Shown: one piece after another, positions 26,634 to 35,703 of the stretch | Layout: each line of letters opens with the position of its first letter | Position numbering within the stretch: the stretch's first letter is position 1 | DNA from: JBBQYA01 sp031412335 | Lineage (GTDB): Bacteria; Bacteroidota; Bacteroidia; Sphingobacteriales; Sphingobacteriaceae | NCBI GenBank assembly: GCA_031412335.1 | Contig: JANOCT010000019.1 | Location: forward strand, 24,572 to 88,571 | Direction of reading: 5' to 3' | DNA: 64,000 bases | Made by a program: the position numbers and the translations under genes | The notes under the pieces: model-generated | The model's database searches: none | Seen by the model: the letters and a program-made list of their open reading frames with translations, nothing else | What the model was told of the DNA's origin: nothing

Positions 26634-28352
26634 ATGATCATTGCTCTCAAAAGGATACTGCTTATACTATTTGTATTAATTTTAGTAGCCTTCGGTACTT
26701 CGTATATTTTTACTCGCTTTTATCTCGATGATTTTTTAAAAACCGAACTTAAAAAAATCGTAGATGAATCTACCGATGGGTTTTACCAAATTTCTGTTGA
26801 AAAGCTTAGTACAAATATTCTTTTAGGCTCATTGAAAGCCAATAATATTCAGTTAAGCCCTAATCCTCGAAAATTCTCAGGCTTCGTTTTGCAAAACGGA
26901 AATTTATATGCTGTTAAAGTAAGGGCTTTTTCTATCAAAGGATTTCAACTTTGGGATATGTATCGCAATAAAGAACTAATTGTAAATAAATTAGAAATTA
27001 CTGAACCTGAAATTCTCATTACCCGAAAATTTGCAAAAGAAGATACCAGCATAAAACGAATAAATTTGAAACAATTATTGCTAAAGCGTTTACATAAAAT
27101 CGAAATAGGCAGTATTGCATTCAACAAAGCAAGAATCATTTATCTAGATTCTTTAACTAAAAAACCTGCCGAGCATTCTTTGAATGACGTTTTTTTCGAG
27201 CTGAAGAAATTTTATGTTGACGAAAATTCAACATTTAAAGATGATCAATACTACTTTGCAGAAAATATCACTTTTTCTGCTGGCAACTATTTCTATTCTT
27301 TACCTGGCGAAATGTATGATCTTAAAATTGAAAATACATCATTTTCTGCTCGCGATAGCATTTTTGCAATCAAAAGTTTACGTTTAATACCAAAACTTAG
27401 CAGACAAAAATTTACAGCAAAAAATAAATTTGCAACGGATTGGATTGAATTAAATCTTGATGAAATTGAAGCAAATGGGTTGGATGTAAGGTCTTTGCTC
27501 TATGCTAGCAAGGTAATTTGCGATTCTGTAAAATTTGGAAAATTAAATCTGATTGATTTTAAAGATAAGCGGAAAATTTCAGATCCGAATGCTTATAAAA
27601 AATTGCCCACAACCTTGCTTAAAAGTTTGCCTGTACGTGTTGATGTTAAATTTTTAGCAATAGTTGACGCTAATGTTGTGTACGAAGAAATAGCAGAAAA
27701 CAGAACCATGCCCGGTAAAATTATTTTCACTAAACTTAATGTAGTTCTATCTAACATTGTGAATGATAGTTTGAAAATAAATCAAGATCCAACGATGCAA
27801 TTAAAATCAACTGGAAAAATAATGGGGACTACCCATTTTTCTGCAAACATAGATTTTCATTTAAAATCAAATAAAGATGAGTTCATCATGAGTGGCAAAG
27901 TAAGTAGAACTCCATTTTCTATTTTCAATAAATTGATTTACAACCTCTCTGGTATTGAAACTGACGAAGGAATGATGGATGAATTAAAATTCAATTTTAA
28001 TGCAAACAACGATAATGCAAATGGAATATTAACTTTTAAGTATCACGATTTGAAAATAAATTTGGAAGATAAAACTGAAAATAAGAAAAATCGATTTAAA
28101 AATATTGCCGCAAATACCTTTGTGTTAAATGCAAACCCAATTAGAAACCAAGAAGTCAGAAAAGGAACTATAAATTTTTCAAGAGATCAGTCAAAGTTTA
28201 TATTTAACTACATCTGGAAATCACTTTTTAGTGGTATAAAGGAAACAGTTTTAAATAATTCTGCAATAAATAGTCTGCAATCTATGCGAAAAACACACAA
28301 AAGTATTTTCAAGCGTGATCCTGAAAAAGTAAAGCGAAAAAATTTAAAATAA
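26634..28352 (+). CDS. AsmA/DUF748-like membrane-anchored protein
   Basis: A 572-residue protein with one N-terminal transmembrane helix (about 7-27) and a long, mostly beta-strand periplasmic region. Phrases such as LLGSLKANNIQL, KLEITEPEILIT and IEIGSIAFNKARIIYLD have the short alternating strands seen in AsmA and DUF748 proteins, which form periplasmic lipid-conducting grooves or act in outer-membrane assembly. The basic C-terminus ends KVKRKNLK. The family call rests on pattern alone. It precedes the ABC exporter gene by 107 bases, which include a separate promoter-like motif. Confidence 0.65.
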   Translation: MIIALKRILLILFVLILVAFGTSYIFTRFYLDDFLKTELKKIVDESTDGFYQISVEKLSTNILLGSLKANNIQLSPNPRKFSGFVLQNGNLYAVKVRAFSIKGFQLWDMYRNKELIVNKLEITEPEILITRKFAKEDTSIKRINLKQLLLKRLHKIEIGSIAFNKARIIYLDSLTKKPAEHSLNDVFFELKKFYVDENSTFKDDQYYFAENITFSAGNYFYSLPGEMYDLKIENTSFSARDSIFAIKSLRLIPKLSRQKFTAKNKFATDWIELNLDEIEANGLDVRSLLYASKVICDSVKFGKLNLIDFKDKRKISDPNAYKKLPTTLLKSLPVRVDVKFLAIVDANVVYEEIAENRTMPGKIIFTKLNVVLSNIVNDSLKINQDPTMQLKSTGKIMGTTHFSANIDFHLKSNKDEFIMSGKVSRTPFSIFNKLIYNLSGIETDEGMMDELKFNFNANNDNANGILTFKYHDLKINLEDKTENKKNRFKNIAANTFVLNANPIRNQEVRKGTINFSRDQSKFIFNYIWKSLFSGIKETVLNNSAINSLQSMRKTHKSIFKRDPEKVKRKNLK

Positions 28353-28420
28353 ACTAAACATCAGTTTATGGGTTCAAATATAGTTAGACTTGATATTATG
28401 TAAATACAGGCTTTGGTCTA

Positions 28421-28428
28421 TATATTTG
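28421..28428 (+). promoter_or_regulatory. Putative -7 element upstream of the ABC exporter gene
   Basis: TATATTTG matches TAnnTTTG and sits 31 bases before the ATG in an intergenic gap. A TTG at the usual distance was not found. Confidence 0.4.
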
Positions 28429-28459
28429 CCAACCAATTTTTTAAATAATTATACCATAA

Positions 28460-30280
28460 ATGGCCCGAGCCAGACTCAATAGCAGCAACACACAGGCTGA
28501 AGAATTACCCAAAGCAAAAATTACCAGAGCATCATTAGCCAATGTTTTTGTACTCCTTAGTTATCTAAAACCATATAGACTTAAGTATTTTTTTGGATTA
28601 GCTTTTTTACTTTTTTCAGGTTTGGCTTTGCTTTATTTCCCAAAGGCAATGGGCGAGCTAATAGATGCAGCCGAACTTACTAAACCTGGAACTGCTTTGA
28701 AAAATGTTGACTCTATTGCACTTGTTTTATTGGGAGTATTGCTATTACAAGCTGTTTTTTCATTTTTTAGAATTGTATGGTTTGTTGAAGTTGCAGAAAA
28801 AGCACTAGCAGATATTAGAAAAGATACCTATTTAAAACTGATAACATTACCAATAGATTTTTTCGCCAAAAGAAGAGTTGGCGAACTAAATAGCCGTATT
28901 AGTGCCGATTTATCACAAATTCAAGATAGTATAACTACTACCATTGCCGAACTTTTGCGACAAATGATATTGTTAATCGGTGGTACCATTGCTCTTAGTT
29001 TTGTTTCTGGCAAACTTACTTTGATGATGTTAGCTGTATTTCCAGTAATGGTAGTAATAGCTGTAATTTTTGGACGCTACATCCGCAAAATTTCAAGATT
29101 AGCGCAAGATCAATTGGCAAACTCTAATACAATTGTTGAAGAAACACTTCAAGGAATTGCCAATGTTAAGGCTTTCTCTAATGAACCTTATGAAGCAAAC
29201 CGGTACAAAACCAGTGTAAATGAAGTGGTAAAACTTGCTATGCGAGGTGCAACATTTAGAGGTGGCTTTGCATCTTTCATTATTTTCTGCCTTTTTGGTG
29301 CTATTGTATCAGTAGTTTGGTATGGTGTAAAACTAGTACAAGCTGGTGAAATTTCTGTTGGTGATCTGACTTCATTTATTCTATATGCCACCTTTGTAGG
29401 CGGTGCTATGGGCAGTTTTGCTGATTTGTATGCTAACCTGCAAAAAACAATTGGTGCTACTGAACGTGTTCTTGAAATTTTGAAAGAAGAAAATGAACCT
29501 GTTTTACTAACCCAAAACTCTATCGAAGTTGAACACAAATTAAATGGTTCAATTGATTTTGAAAATGTAAGTTTCAGTTATGCTGGAAGAAAGGATACCG
29601 AAGTACTACATAGCATAAGTTTTAGTGCAGCGGCAGGCGAACGAGTTGCGATTGTTGGACCAAGTGGAGCGGGAAAATCAACCATTGCTTCACTCCTTCT
29701 CAGGTTTTATGAGCCCGATTCTGGTTATTTGAAATTTGATTTTAAAGACAGTAAAACTTATTCATTAAACGATATACGATCGCAAGTTGCCATTGTACCT
29801 CAAGATGTTCTACTATTTGGGGGCACTATTTCTGAAAATATTTTATACGGAAAAATTGGTTCAAGTAATGCAGAAATGATGGAAGCAGCCCGAAGGGCAA
29901 ATGCTCTTGAATTTATTGAAAGATTTCCGGAAGGATTTGAAACCATTGTAGGTGAACGTGGAATTAAGCTTTCTGGTGGTCAAAGACAGCGAATTGCTAT
30001 TGCAAGAGCATTATTAAAAAATCCGGCTATCTTAATTCTTGATGAAGCAACAAGCTCATTAGATTCAGAATCAGAGCGTTTGGTACAAGAAGCTTTGGAA
30101 GAATTAATGAAAAACAGAACATCCATAATTATTGCTCATCGTTTGGCAACTATTCGCGAAGCGGATAAAATTGTTGTGTTAGATAGTGGTAAAGTAGTTG
30201 AAATCGGCAATCATGAAACATTATTACAAAATGAAAACGGTTTATACCGTTATTTAAGCCGATTGCAATTTGAGGTGTAG
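28460..30280 (+). CDS. ABC transporter, fused permease and ATPase (ABCB/MsbA type)
   Basis: A 606-residue half-transporter that should work as a homodimer. Six transmembrane helices cover about 40-330. The ATPase domain has Walker A GPSGAGKST near 399, the Q-loop in VPQDVLLFGG near 448, the signature LSGGQRQRIAIARALL near 508, Walker B ILILDEATSSLDSE near 529 and the H-loop IIAHRLAT near 561. By architecture it is a multidrug or lipid exporter; MsbA-like lipid A flipping is possible but not shown. It is the last gene before the polysaccharide locus and has no clear functional tie to it. Confidence 0.92.
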   Translation: MARARLNSSNTQAEELPKAKITRASLANVFVLLSYLKPYRLKYFFGLAFLLFSGLALLYFPKAMGELIDAAELTKPGTALKNVDSIALVLLGVLLLQAVFSFFRIVWFVEVAEKALADIRKDTYLKLITLPIDFFAKRRVGELNSRISADLSQIQDSITTTIAELLRQMILLIGGTIALSFVSGKLTLMMLAVFPVMVVIAVIFGRYIRKISRLAQDQLANSNTIVEETLQGIANVKAFSNEPYEANRYKTSVNEVVKLAMRGATFRGGFASFIIFCLFGAIVSVVWYGVKLVQAGEISVGDLTSFILYATFVGGAMGSFADLYANLQKTIGATERVLEILKEENEPVLLTQNSIEVEHKLNGSIDFENVSFSYAGRKDTEVLHSISFSAAAGERVAIVGPSGAGKSTIASLLLRFYEPDSGYLKFDFKDSKTYSLNDIRSQVAIVPQDVLLFGGTISENILYGKIGSSNAEMMEAARRANALEFIERFPEGFETIVGERGIKLSGGQRQRIAIARALLKNPAILILDEATSSLDSESERLVQEALEELMKNRTSIIIAHRLATIREADKIVVLDSGKVVEIGNHETLLQNENGLYRYLSRLQFEV

Positions 30281-30378
30281 AAGCCAAATTCGGTGTCGAT
30301 TATATTTTTTAGCTTAAAAATGAAAATAGAAAAAGTAAACTTAAAATTCTCATAAAATTTTGAATTGCTTTATCGTTC

Positions 30379-30406
30379 TTGAATCTTGTTTTTTTATGTA
30401 GTTTCG
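30379..30406 (+). promoter_or_regulatory. Putative promoter at the head of the polysaccharide locus
   Basis: TTG (30379-30381) and TAGTTTCG (30399-30406; one mismatch from TAnnTTTG) are 17 bases apart. They lie about 97 bases before the Wza-like gene, leaving a leader long enough for post-transcriptional or antitermination control. Confidence 0.4.
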
Positions 30407-30503
30407 CAGATATTTTGGAATTGCCTGAACGTGTAGGAAATAGCGTTTAGGACATGGAATTAACCGAATTGGATAAAAATATTTCTATTTCAACAGAAAA
30501 AGT

Positions 30504-31304
30504 ATGCCACGACATTATAAGCGAATTTTAGTTTTATCTTATTTTATTGCAATTATTTCGTTTTTACCTTCTTGTATAAGTCAAAAAAAAATTACTTATT
30601 TTCAGAATGAAAATTTAGCAAATGATGTTCAGGTAACTGAGATTTCGAAAGCATATATTGCGAAAATACAAGCTGGCGATATCATAAGTGTAGCCGTAAG
30701 TAGTTTAAGTCCAGAAGCAAGTGCAATGTTTAACCCATATCAAACAATGGTAATTGGGCAAACTCAAGTTTTAAACAATACAATTCCACAAGTGCCTGGT
30801 TATTTGGTGAATGAAGATGGTTATATCATTTTACCTCTAATAGGAAAAATACAATTAAGTGGACTTACTACTAAAGAAAGTACTGAACTAATTACCAAAT
30901 TACTCGAAAAATATTTACAACAACCTACAGTAAACATCAGGATTTTGAATTTTAAAATTTCTGTAATGGGCGAAGTTACTAGGCCTTCTGTTTATACCAT
31001 TGCCAACGAAAAAATCACCCTTCCTGAAGCTATTAGTTTAGCTGGGGATTTAACAATTTTCGGAAAAAGGAAAAATATTTTGCTGATACGTGAAGCAGAT
31101 GGAAAAAGAGAATTCGCTAGAATTGATCTTACTCAAAGAGATTTGTTTAATTCACCTTATTACTACCTTCGAGCAAACGATGTTATTTATGTTGAACCAG
31201 GAAGAGGAAAAGTAACGAGTAGCGAACGTGCAGTTCAACTTGCTCCTATTTTAATCAGTGGTTTGACATTGCTTATTGTTTTGTCTAATAATTTACTTAG
31301 ATAG
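30504..31304 (+). CDS. Wza-like polysaccharide export lipoprotein
   Basis: A 266-residue outer-membrane polysaccharide export (OPX) protein. A lipoprotein signal ends at SFLPSC (Cys near 23). The Poly_export domain follows (IQAGDIISVAVSSLSPEASAMF near 53; YLVNEDGYIILPLIGKIQLSGLT near 99), then an SLBB domain (ISVMGEVTRPSVYTI near 150). A hydrophobic helix near the C-terminus (ILISGLTLLIVLSNNL) is the membrane-spanning end. The shorter length compared with E. coli Wza (379) is normal in this phylum. It should form the outer-membrane exit for the polymer together with the Wzc-like kinase 64 bases downstream. Confidence 0.92.
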   Translation: MPRHYKRILVLSYFIAIISFLPSCISQKKITYFQNENLANDVQVTEISKAYIAKIQAGDIISVAVSSLSPEASAMFNPYQTMVIGQTQVLNNTIPQVPGYLVNEDGYIILPLIGKIQLSGLTTKESTELITKLLEKYLQQPTVNIRILNFKISVMGEVTRPSVYTIANEKITLPEAISLAGDLTIFGKRKNILLIREADGKREFARIDLTQRDLFNSPYYYLRANDVIYVEPGRGKVTSSERAVQLAPILISGLTLLIVLSNNLLR

Positions 31305-31332
31305 AAGTTTAATACTATTGATAGTCAAACGA

Positions 31333-31362
31333 TTGTTATTTTTCAAGTACGATTTATTTTTG
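31333..31362 (+). promoter_or_regulatory. Bacteroidota-type promoter of the Wzc-like kinase gene
   Basis: TTG (31333-31335), a 19-base spacer and TATTTTTG (31355-31362) fit the consensus well. The ATG is six bases further, so the kinase may also be made from its own leaderless message. Confidence 0.5.
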
Positions 31363-31368
31363 TAAAAC

Positions 31369-33726
31369 ATGTCAAACAATACCGATCCATTTTTAATTCA
31401 AGCAGAGAAGCATTCAGATTTTAATCTAAAAGAACAACTGTATAAATATTTATCCTATTGGAAATGGTTTTTGCTAAGTTTAGTTGTTTGCACTCTTGTT
31501 GCATATATTTATTTAAAACGTACAACGCCATTATACTATCTTAAAACAAGCATTTTAATAAAAGATAGTAAAAAAGGTGTTGGGCAGGATAATGTTTTAA
31601 AACAAATAGATCTTTTCTCCTCCAACAAATTGGTTGACAATGAAATTGAAATTTTAAAATCTTATACTCTTGCCGAAAAAGTAGTAGAAGGTTTACAATT
31701 GCAAATTGGCTATTATTATAAAACCAGGCTTAGAATGGTGGAGTTGTATGGCGATAATAGCCCAGTAAAATTAGAATTGATTAACCCCAAACCTATTATC
31801 TATAAAACTGCCTTAAAATTAGTATTAATAGATTCTAAAAAAGCAGAGCTAAACGGAATACCAATTGAACTGAATAAAGTAATTAAAACCGAATATGGTT
31901 TATTGAAAATTACATATACCCACCAAAATGCAACTATTAAAGAATTGGATATTATAATTCAAGCTCTTCCATCTGCTGCACAACAAATTATGGGTGGTAT
32001 AGTAGTAGAACCCAGCACAAAAACATCTTCAGTTTTATTTATTAGCATACTTACTCCTTCCAGACAAAAAGGAATTGATATTTTGAATAAACTGGTAGAA
32101 GTTTATAATACTGCCGGGCTTGAAGATAAAAACCGGGTAGCTGCAAAAACATTATCTTTTGTTGAAGAGCGTTTGAAATTAATATCTGGTGATTTATCAG
32201 AAGTTGAAAAAAACGTTGAAGATTTTAAATCAAGGGAAGGAATTACCAATATTAGCGCTGAATCGACTTTGTTTTTGTCGAGTGTACAAGAAATAGACAG
32301 ACAATTAAATGTTGTGAAAATACAGCAAAGTGTGCTTGCAAACATTGAACAATATGTTCGAAATAAAGCTGATAAAGAAGGAACTGTTCCTGCTACATTA
32401 GGAATAAATGATCCTGTGATGTTGAGAATAATTGCTGAATTATCGGAGCTTGAAATAAGACGAAAAAATGTTGTTAAAGTAATAAAAATCGATAATCCTA
32501 TGGTTGTTGCAATTGATGAACAAATTGTGGCACTGAAAAACAACTTAGGCGAAAACATTCAAACGTTAAAAAATAACTTATCAATTACACGGCAACAGCT
32601 CGAAAGCCAGAATAAACGAATGGAAGGGTTGATAAAAACAGTTCCGGGTAAAGAGCGAGAATTGGTTGATATAACCAGAGAGCAACTCATTAAAAATAAT
32701 TTGTATTTATTCTTGCTTCAAAAAAGAGAAGAAACTGCACTTTCTTTTGCTTCCGAAGTTTCGGATAGCAGAACTATTGATAGTGCCAGAGGTGGCAGTT
32801 CGCCTGTTAAACCTGTTCAAAGTACAGTATTTCTAGTTTTCATTTTATTTGGATTAATAATTCCCTTTGCAACAATTTATTTAATTGAATTGCTGAATGA
32901 TAAAATAAAAGGTCGGCGAGAGATTGAAAAAGGAACTCAAGTTCCGATTCTGGGAGAAATATCATTTACTGAGCATGATAAAGCCTTAGTTATTAATGAT
33001 ACTGGAAGAAACATGATGGCAGAGCAAATTCGATCTATCCGAACGAATTTGACATTTTTAGCTCCAGAAACTGAATTAAAATCAATTTTATTTACTTCCA
33101 GCATGAGTGGTGAGGGAAAATCGTTTATTTCATTAAACCTAGGAGCAAGCATTGCATTGATGGAAAAAAAGATCATTATTCTAGAATTTGATTTACGGAA
33201 ACCTAAATTATTCGAATCGTTGAAAATTGAAAAAGGGGTTGGTTTAAGTAATTATTTAATTGGTCAAGCAAAATTAGAAGACATTATTAAACAAGTACCA
33301 GGGCAACCAAATTACTATATGATTTCTTGTGGGCCAGTGCCTCCAAATCCTGTTGAATTGTTGGTAAAGGGAAGAATGAAAGAGCTTTTCGACAGTTTAA
33401 AAGAACAATTTGAGTTTGTCATTATTGATGCACCTCCAGTTGGAATGGTTACAGATGCACAGTTATTAGAGAAATATGCTGATGCAACCATTTTTATTTT
33501 ACGACATGAATTTACACCAAAAAGTAGTATTGCAATGGTGGATGATTTATATGCGCAGAATAAATTTAAAAATTTGAATATAATTTTTAATGCGGTGAAA
33601 AAAGGAGGAAGATATGGCTATGGATACGGCTATGGCTATGGATACGGCTATGGATATTATGATTCAAAAAATGATAAAAGAACATTGTATTCAAGAATTT
33701 TTAACAAAAAATCGAATTCGGAATAA
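31369..33726 (+). CDS. Wzc-like polysaccharide co-polymerase and BY-type tyrosine kinase
   Basis: A 785-residue inner-membrane protein controlling polymer length and export. The first transmembrane helix is near 27-46, a coiled periplasmic domain covers about 50-480, and the second helix is near 486-508. The cytoplasmic BY-kinase has Walker A SSMSGEGKS (about 579), Walker A' LEFDLRKPK (about 606) and Walker B FVIIDAPP (about 683). The tail near 749 holds seven Tyr-Gly pairs followed by two Tyr, the expected autophosphorylation cluster. At the DNA level this tail is built from two exact 18-base units (33613-33630 and 33631-33648) plus a partial copy. No cognate phosphatase gene lies nearby. 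Confidence 0.94.
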   Translation: MSNNTDPFLIQAEKHSDFNLKEQLYKYLSYWKWFLLSLVVCTLVAYIYLKRTTPLYYLKTSILIKDSKKGVGQDNVLKQIDLFSSNKLVDNEIEILKSYTLAEKVVEGLQLQIGYYYKTRLRMVELYGDNSPVKLELINPKPIIYKTALKLVLIDSKKAELNGIPIELNKVIKTEYGLLKITYTHQNATIKELDIIIQALPSAAQQIMGGIVVEPSTKTSSVLFISILTPSRQKGIDILNKLVEVYNTAGLEDKNRVAAKTLSFVEERLKLISGDLSEVEKNVEDFKSREGITNISAESTLFLSSVQEIDRQLNVVKIQQSVLANIEQYVRNKADKEGTVPATLGINDPVMLRIIAELSELEIRRKNVVKVIKIDNPMVVAIDEQIVALKNNLGENIQTLKNNLSITRQQLESQNKRMEGLIKTVPGKERELVDITREQLIKNNLYLFLLQKREETALSFASEVSDSRTIDSARGGSSPVKPVQSTVFLVFILFGLIIPFATIYLIELLNDKIKGRREIEKGTQVPILGEISFTEHDKALVINDTGRNMMAEQIRSIRTNLTFLAPETELKSILFTSSMSGEGKSFISLNLGASIALMEKKIIILEFDLRKPKLFESLKIEKGVGLSNYLIGQAKLEDIIKQVPGQPNYYMISCGPVPPNPVELLVKGRMKELFDSLKEQFEFVIIDAPPVGMVTDAQLLEKYADATIFILRHEFTPKSSIAMVDDLYAQNKFKNLNIIFNAVKKGGRYGYGYGYGYGYGYGYYDSKNDKRTLYSRIFNKKSNSE

Positions 33727-33875
33727 AATTTTATTTCTGATTTAAGCCAATTAAAATAACAATCATATAAAATTTAACGGATAGGAATAATTAACATTTT
33801 CTTTAAAGATGTTTCTATCCAAATTATTTAAATCAACCCAATTAAAAGGTAAGCCGATAGTCTTTAATTGTGACT

Positions 33876-33892
33876 GACGCGGCGAAGCCGTA
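33876..33892. other. Short GC-rich hairpin before the UDP-sugar dehydrogenase gene
   Basis: CGGC-GAA-GCCG in an otherwise AT-rich 207-base gap between the kinase and the dehydrogenase genes. It has no T tail, so it is not a good terminator. A role in leader structure is possible; otherwise nothing is seen in this gap except a 22-codon frame at 33809. Confidence 0.3.
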
Positions 33893-33933
33893 AAAATCAA
33901 CTTGGTTTTACTGAAATATTAAAAAAACATCAA

Positions 33934-35229
33934 ATGAACTCAATCAAAATTGCAGTTATTGGACTAGGTTATGTTGGTTTGCCTTTAGCAAGGTTGTTCG
34001 CCACAAAGTACTCTGTTATAGGATTTGATATCAATAAAATTAGGGTAGCGGAATTGAACAATGGAAAAGATGCGACTCTAGAAATTGAAGATTACTTGCT
34101 TAAATCTGTATTGGTTGAAAATGCAAATAGTGGGAATGGACTATTCTGTACAACAAATGTTGATGATTTAGCAACGTGTAATTACTATATCGTTACTGTA
34201 CCTACTCCAGTTGACAAGCATAATAGACCAGACCTCACTCCTCTTTACAAATCAAGTGAAACAATTGGCAAAATCTTGAAAAAAGGTGATATTGTAATTT
34301 ATGAATCAACTGTTTATCCTGGGGTAACGGAAGAAGAATGTGTTCCAGTTCTCGAAAAATTTAGTGGCTTAAAATTTAACGTAGACTTTTTTGCAGGATA
34401 TTCACCAGAGCGAATAAATCCAGGAGATAAAGAACATACTGTTGAAAAAATTTTAAAAATAACTGCTGGTTCTACACCAGAAACAGGTCAAAGAGTAAAT
34501 GAATTGTACAAATCAGTAATAATTGCAGGCACTCATTTGGCACCGACTATTAAAGTTGCTGAAGCAGCTAAAGTGATTGAAAATTCGCAAAGAGATATAA
34601 ATATTGCTTTTGTGAACGAATTAGCAAAAATTTTCAACCTCATGAATATTGACACCAGCGAAGTGTTGAAAGCTGCAGGTACTAAATGGAATTTTTTGAA
34701 TTTCAAACCTGGTTTAGTAGGTGGTCATTGCATAGGTGTTGATCCATATTATTTGGCTCAAAAAGCTCAGGAAGTTGGTTATCATCCCGAAATTATTCTT
34801 GCTGGACGAAGGGTCAACGATAGCATGGGTTCGTACGTTGCTGAAGAAGTAGTTAAACTGATGGTGAAGAAAAATGTGCCATTAAGAAATGCAAGATGCC
34901 TTTTATTAGGTTTTACTTTTAAAGAAAACTGCCCCGATGTACGAAATACAAGGGTAATTGATATTGTGAAGGAATTAAATGAATATCATATCACCCCTAT
35001 TATTTATGATCCTTGGGCTTCGCCTGCAGAAGTAGAACATGAGTATAATGTAAAAACTGTTCAAAATCTTGATGATGCACCGCACAAACAGTATGAAGCA
35101 ATTATTTTGGCAGTTGCACACAATGAATTTCAGGATTTAGATATAGAAATTCTAAAAAATCCAGAGGGAGCTGTAGTTTTTGATGTGAAAGGAATTCTAG
35201 ATTATGCTATTACAGATGGTAGATTATAA
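33934..35229 (+). CDS. UDP-N-acetylhexosamine 6-dehydrogenase (WbpA/TviB type)
   Basis: A 431-residue nucleotide-sugar dehydrogenase oxidising a UDP-HexNAc to the uronic acid with two NAD+. The NAD fold starts with VIGLGYVGLPLA (about 8-19). VPTPVDKHNRPDL near 89 and ESTVYPGVTEE near 123 follow, and the catalytic Cys is in PGLVGGHCIGVDPYYLA near 264. LGFTFKENCPDVRNT near 325 is the UDP-binding domain. KVIENSQRDINIAFVNELA near 213 is characteristic of the TviB/WbpO group, which acts on N-acetylated sugars, rather than of UDP-glucose dehydrogenase. Either UDP-GlcNAc or UDP-GalNAc may be the substrate. With the WbpB/E/D genes of this locus, UDP-GlcNAc is the better guess. Confidence 0.9.
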   Translation: MNSIKIAVIGLGYVGLPLARLFATKYSVIGFDINKIRVAELNNGKDATLEIEDYLLKSVLVENANSGNGLFCTTNVDDLATCNYYIVTVPTPVDKHNRPDLTPLYKSSETIGKILKKGDIVIYESTVYPGVTEEECVPVLEKFSGLKFNVDFFAGYSPERINPGDKEHTVEKILKITAGSTPETGQRVNELYKSVIIAGTHLAPTIKVAEAAKVIENSQRDINIAFVNELAKIFNLMNIDTSEVLKAAGTKWNFLNFKPGLVGGHCIGVDPYYLAQKAQEVGYHPEIILAGRRVNDSMGSYVAEEVVKLMVKKNVPLRNARCLLLGFTFKENCPDVRNTRVIDIVKELNEYHITPIIYDPWASPAEVEHEYNVKTVQNLDDAPHKQYEAIILAVAHNEFQDLDIEILKNPEGAVVFDVKGILDYAITDGRL

Positions 35230-35234
35230 CTAAA

Positions 35235-35681
35235 ATGATTACAGGTTCCATAGAGCATTACGAAAAATATACAGATCTACACCCAAGATTTAAAGCTGCA
35301 TTTGAATATCTTGACCAATTACGAACTCAGGATTTTTCTGATTACGAGCAAAAAATAGAAATCGATGGAAAAAAAATATTTGCAATAAATGCAATAATGT
35401 GGGGACGTGAAAATACGAACCCTGAAATTCATCGGAAATACATCGACATTCAGTTTGTACGAAAAGGAGAAGATGAAATTAGGTTTATGGCAATGCAGGA
35501 TTGTAAACATCCAATTGCTGACTTCGACGTAGAAAAAGATATTCAATTTTTCTCAGATAAGGCTCATCAAATCATCACGTTGTCAGAAGGAGATTTTGTG
35601 ATATTATTTCCAGATGATGCTCATGCTCCTTTAGCAGGTAACAAGCAAATGTATAAATCGGTGATAAAAGTTCAAGTATGA
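35235..35681 (+). CDS. YhcH/YjgK/YiaL (DUF386) family protein, possible sugar anomerase
   Basis: A 148-residue cupin-fold protein. Typical blocks are HRKYIDIQFVRKGEDEI near 57, FSDKAHQIITLSEGDFVILFPDDAHAPL near 104 (given in part), and a C-terminal KSVIKV. Family members include NanQ (YhcH), an N-acetylneuraminate anomerase, and EbgC. It is five bases after the dehydrogenase gene, so translational linkage is likely. In this context it may convert anomers of an acidic or amino sugar for the polymer; that role is inference. Confidence 0.85.
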   Translation: MITGSIEHYEKYTDLHPRFKAAFEYLDQLRTQDFSDYEQKIEIDGKKIFAINAIMWGRENTNPEIHRKYIDIQFVRKGEDEIRFMAMQDCKHPIADFDVEKDIQFFSDKAHQIITLSEGDFVILFPDDAHAPLAGNKQMYKSVIKVQV

Positions 35682-35703
35682 AAAGGATTAATCTAAGTTG
35701 TAA

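Noticed and set aside
33613..33660. Tandem repeat considered as a CRISPR-like or satellite repeat
   Set aside because: It lies in frame in the kinase gene and encodes the expected Tyr-rich tail; there are no spacers.
33809..33877. 22-codon frame beginning MFLSKLFKSTQLKGKP before the dehydrogenase gene
   Set aside because: Too short to support; it might be a leader peptide or a remnant of a truncated gene, but nothing in the sequence decides this.
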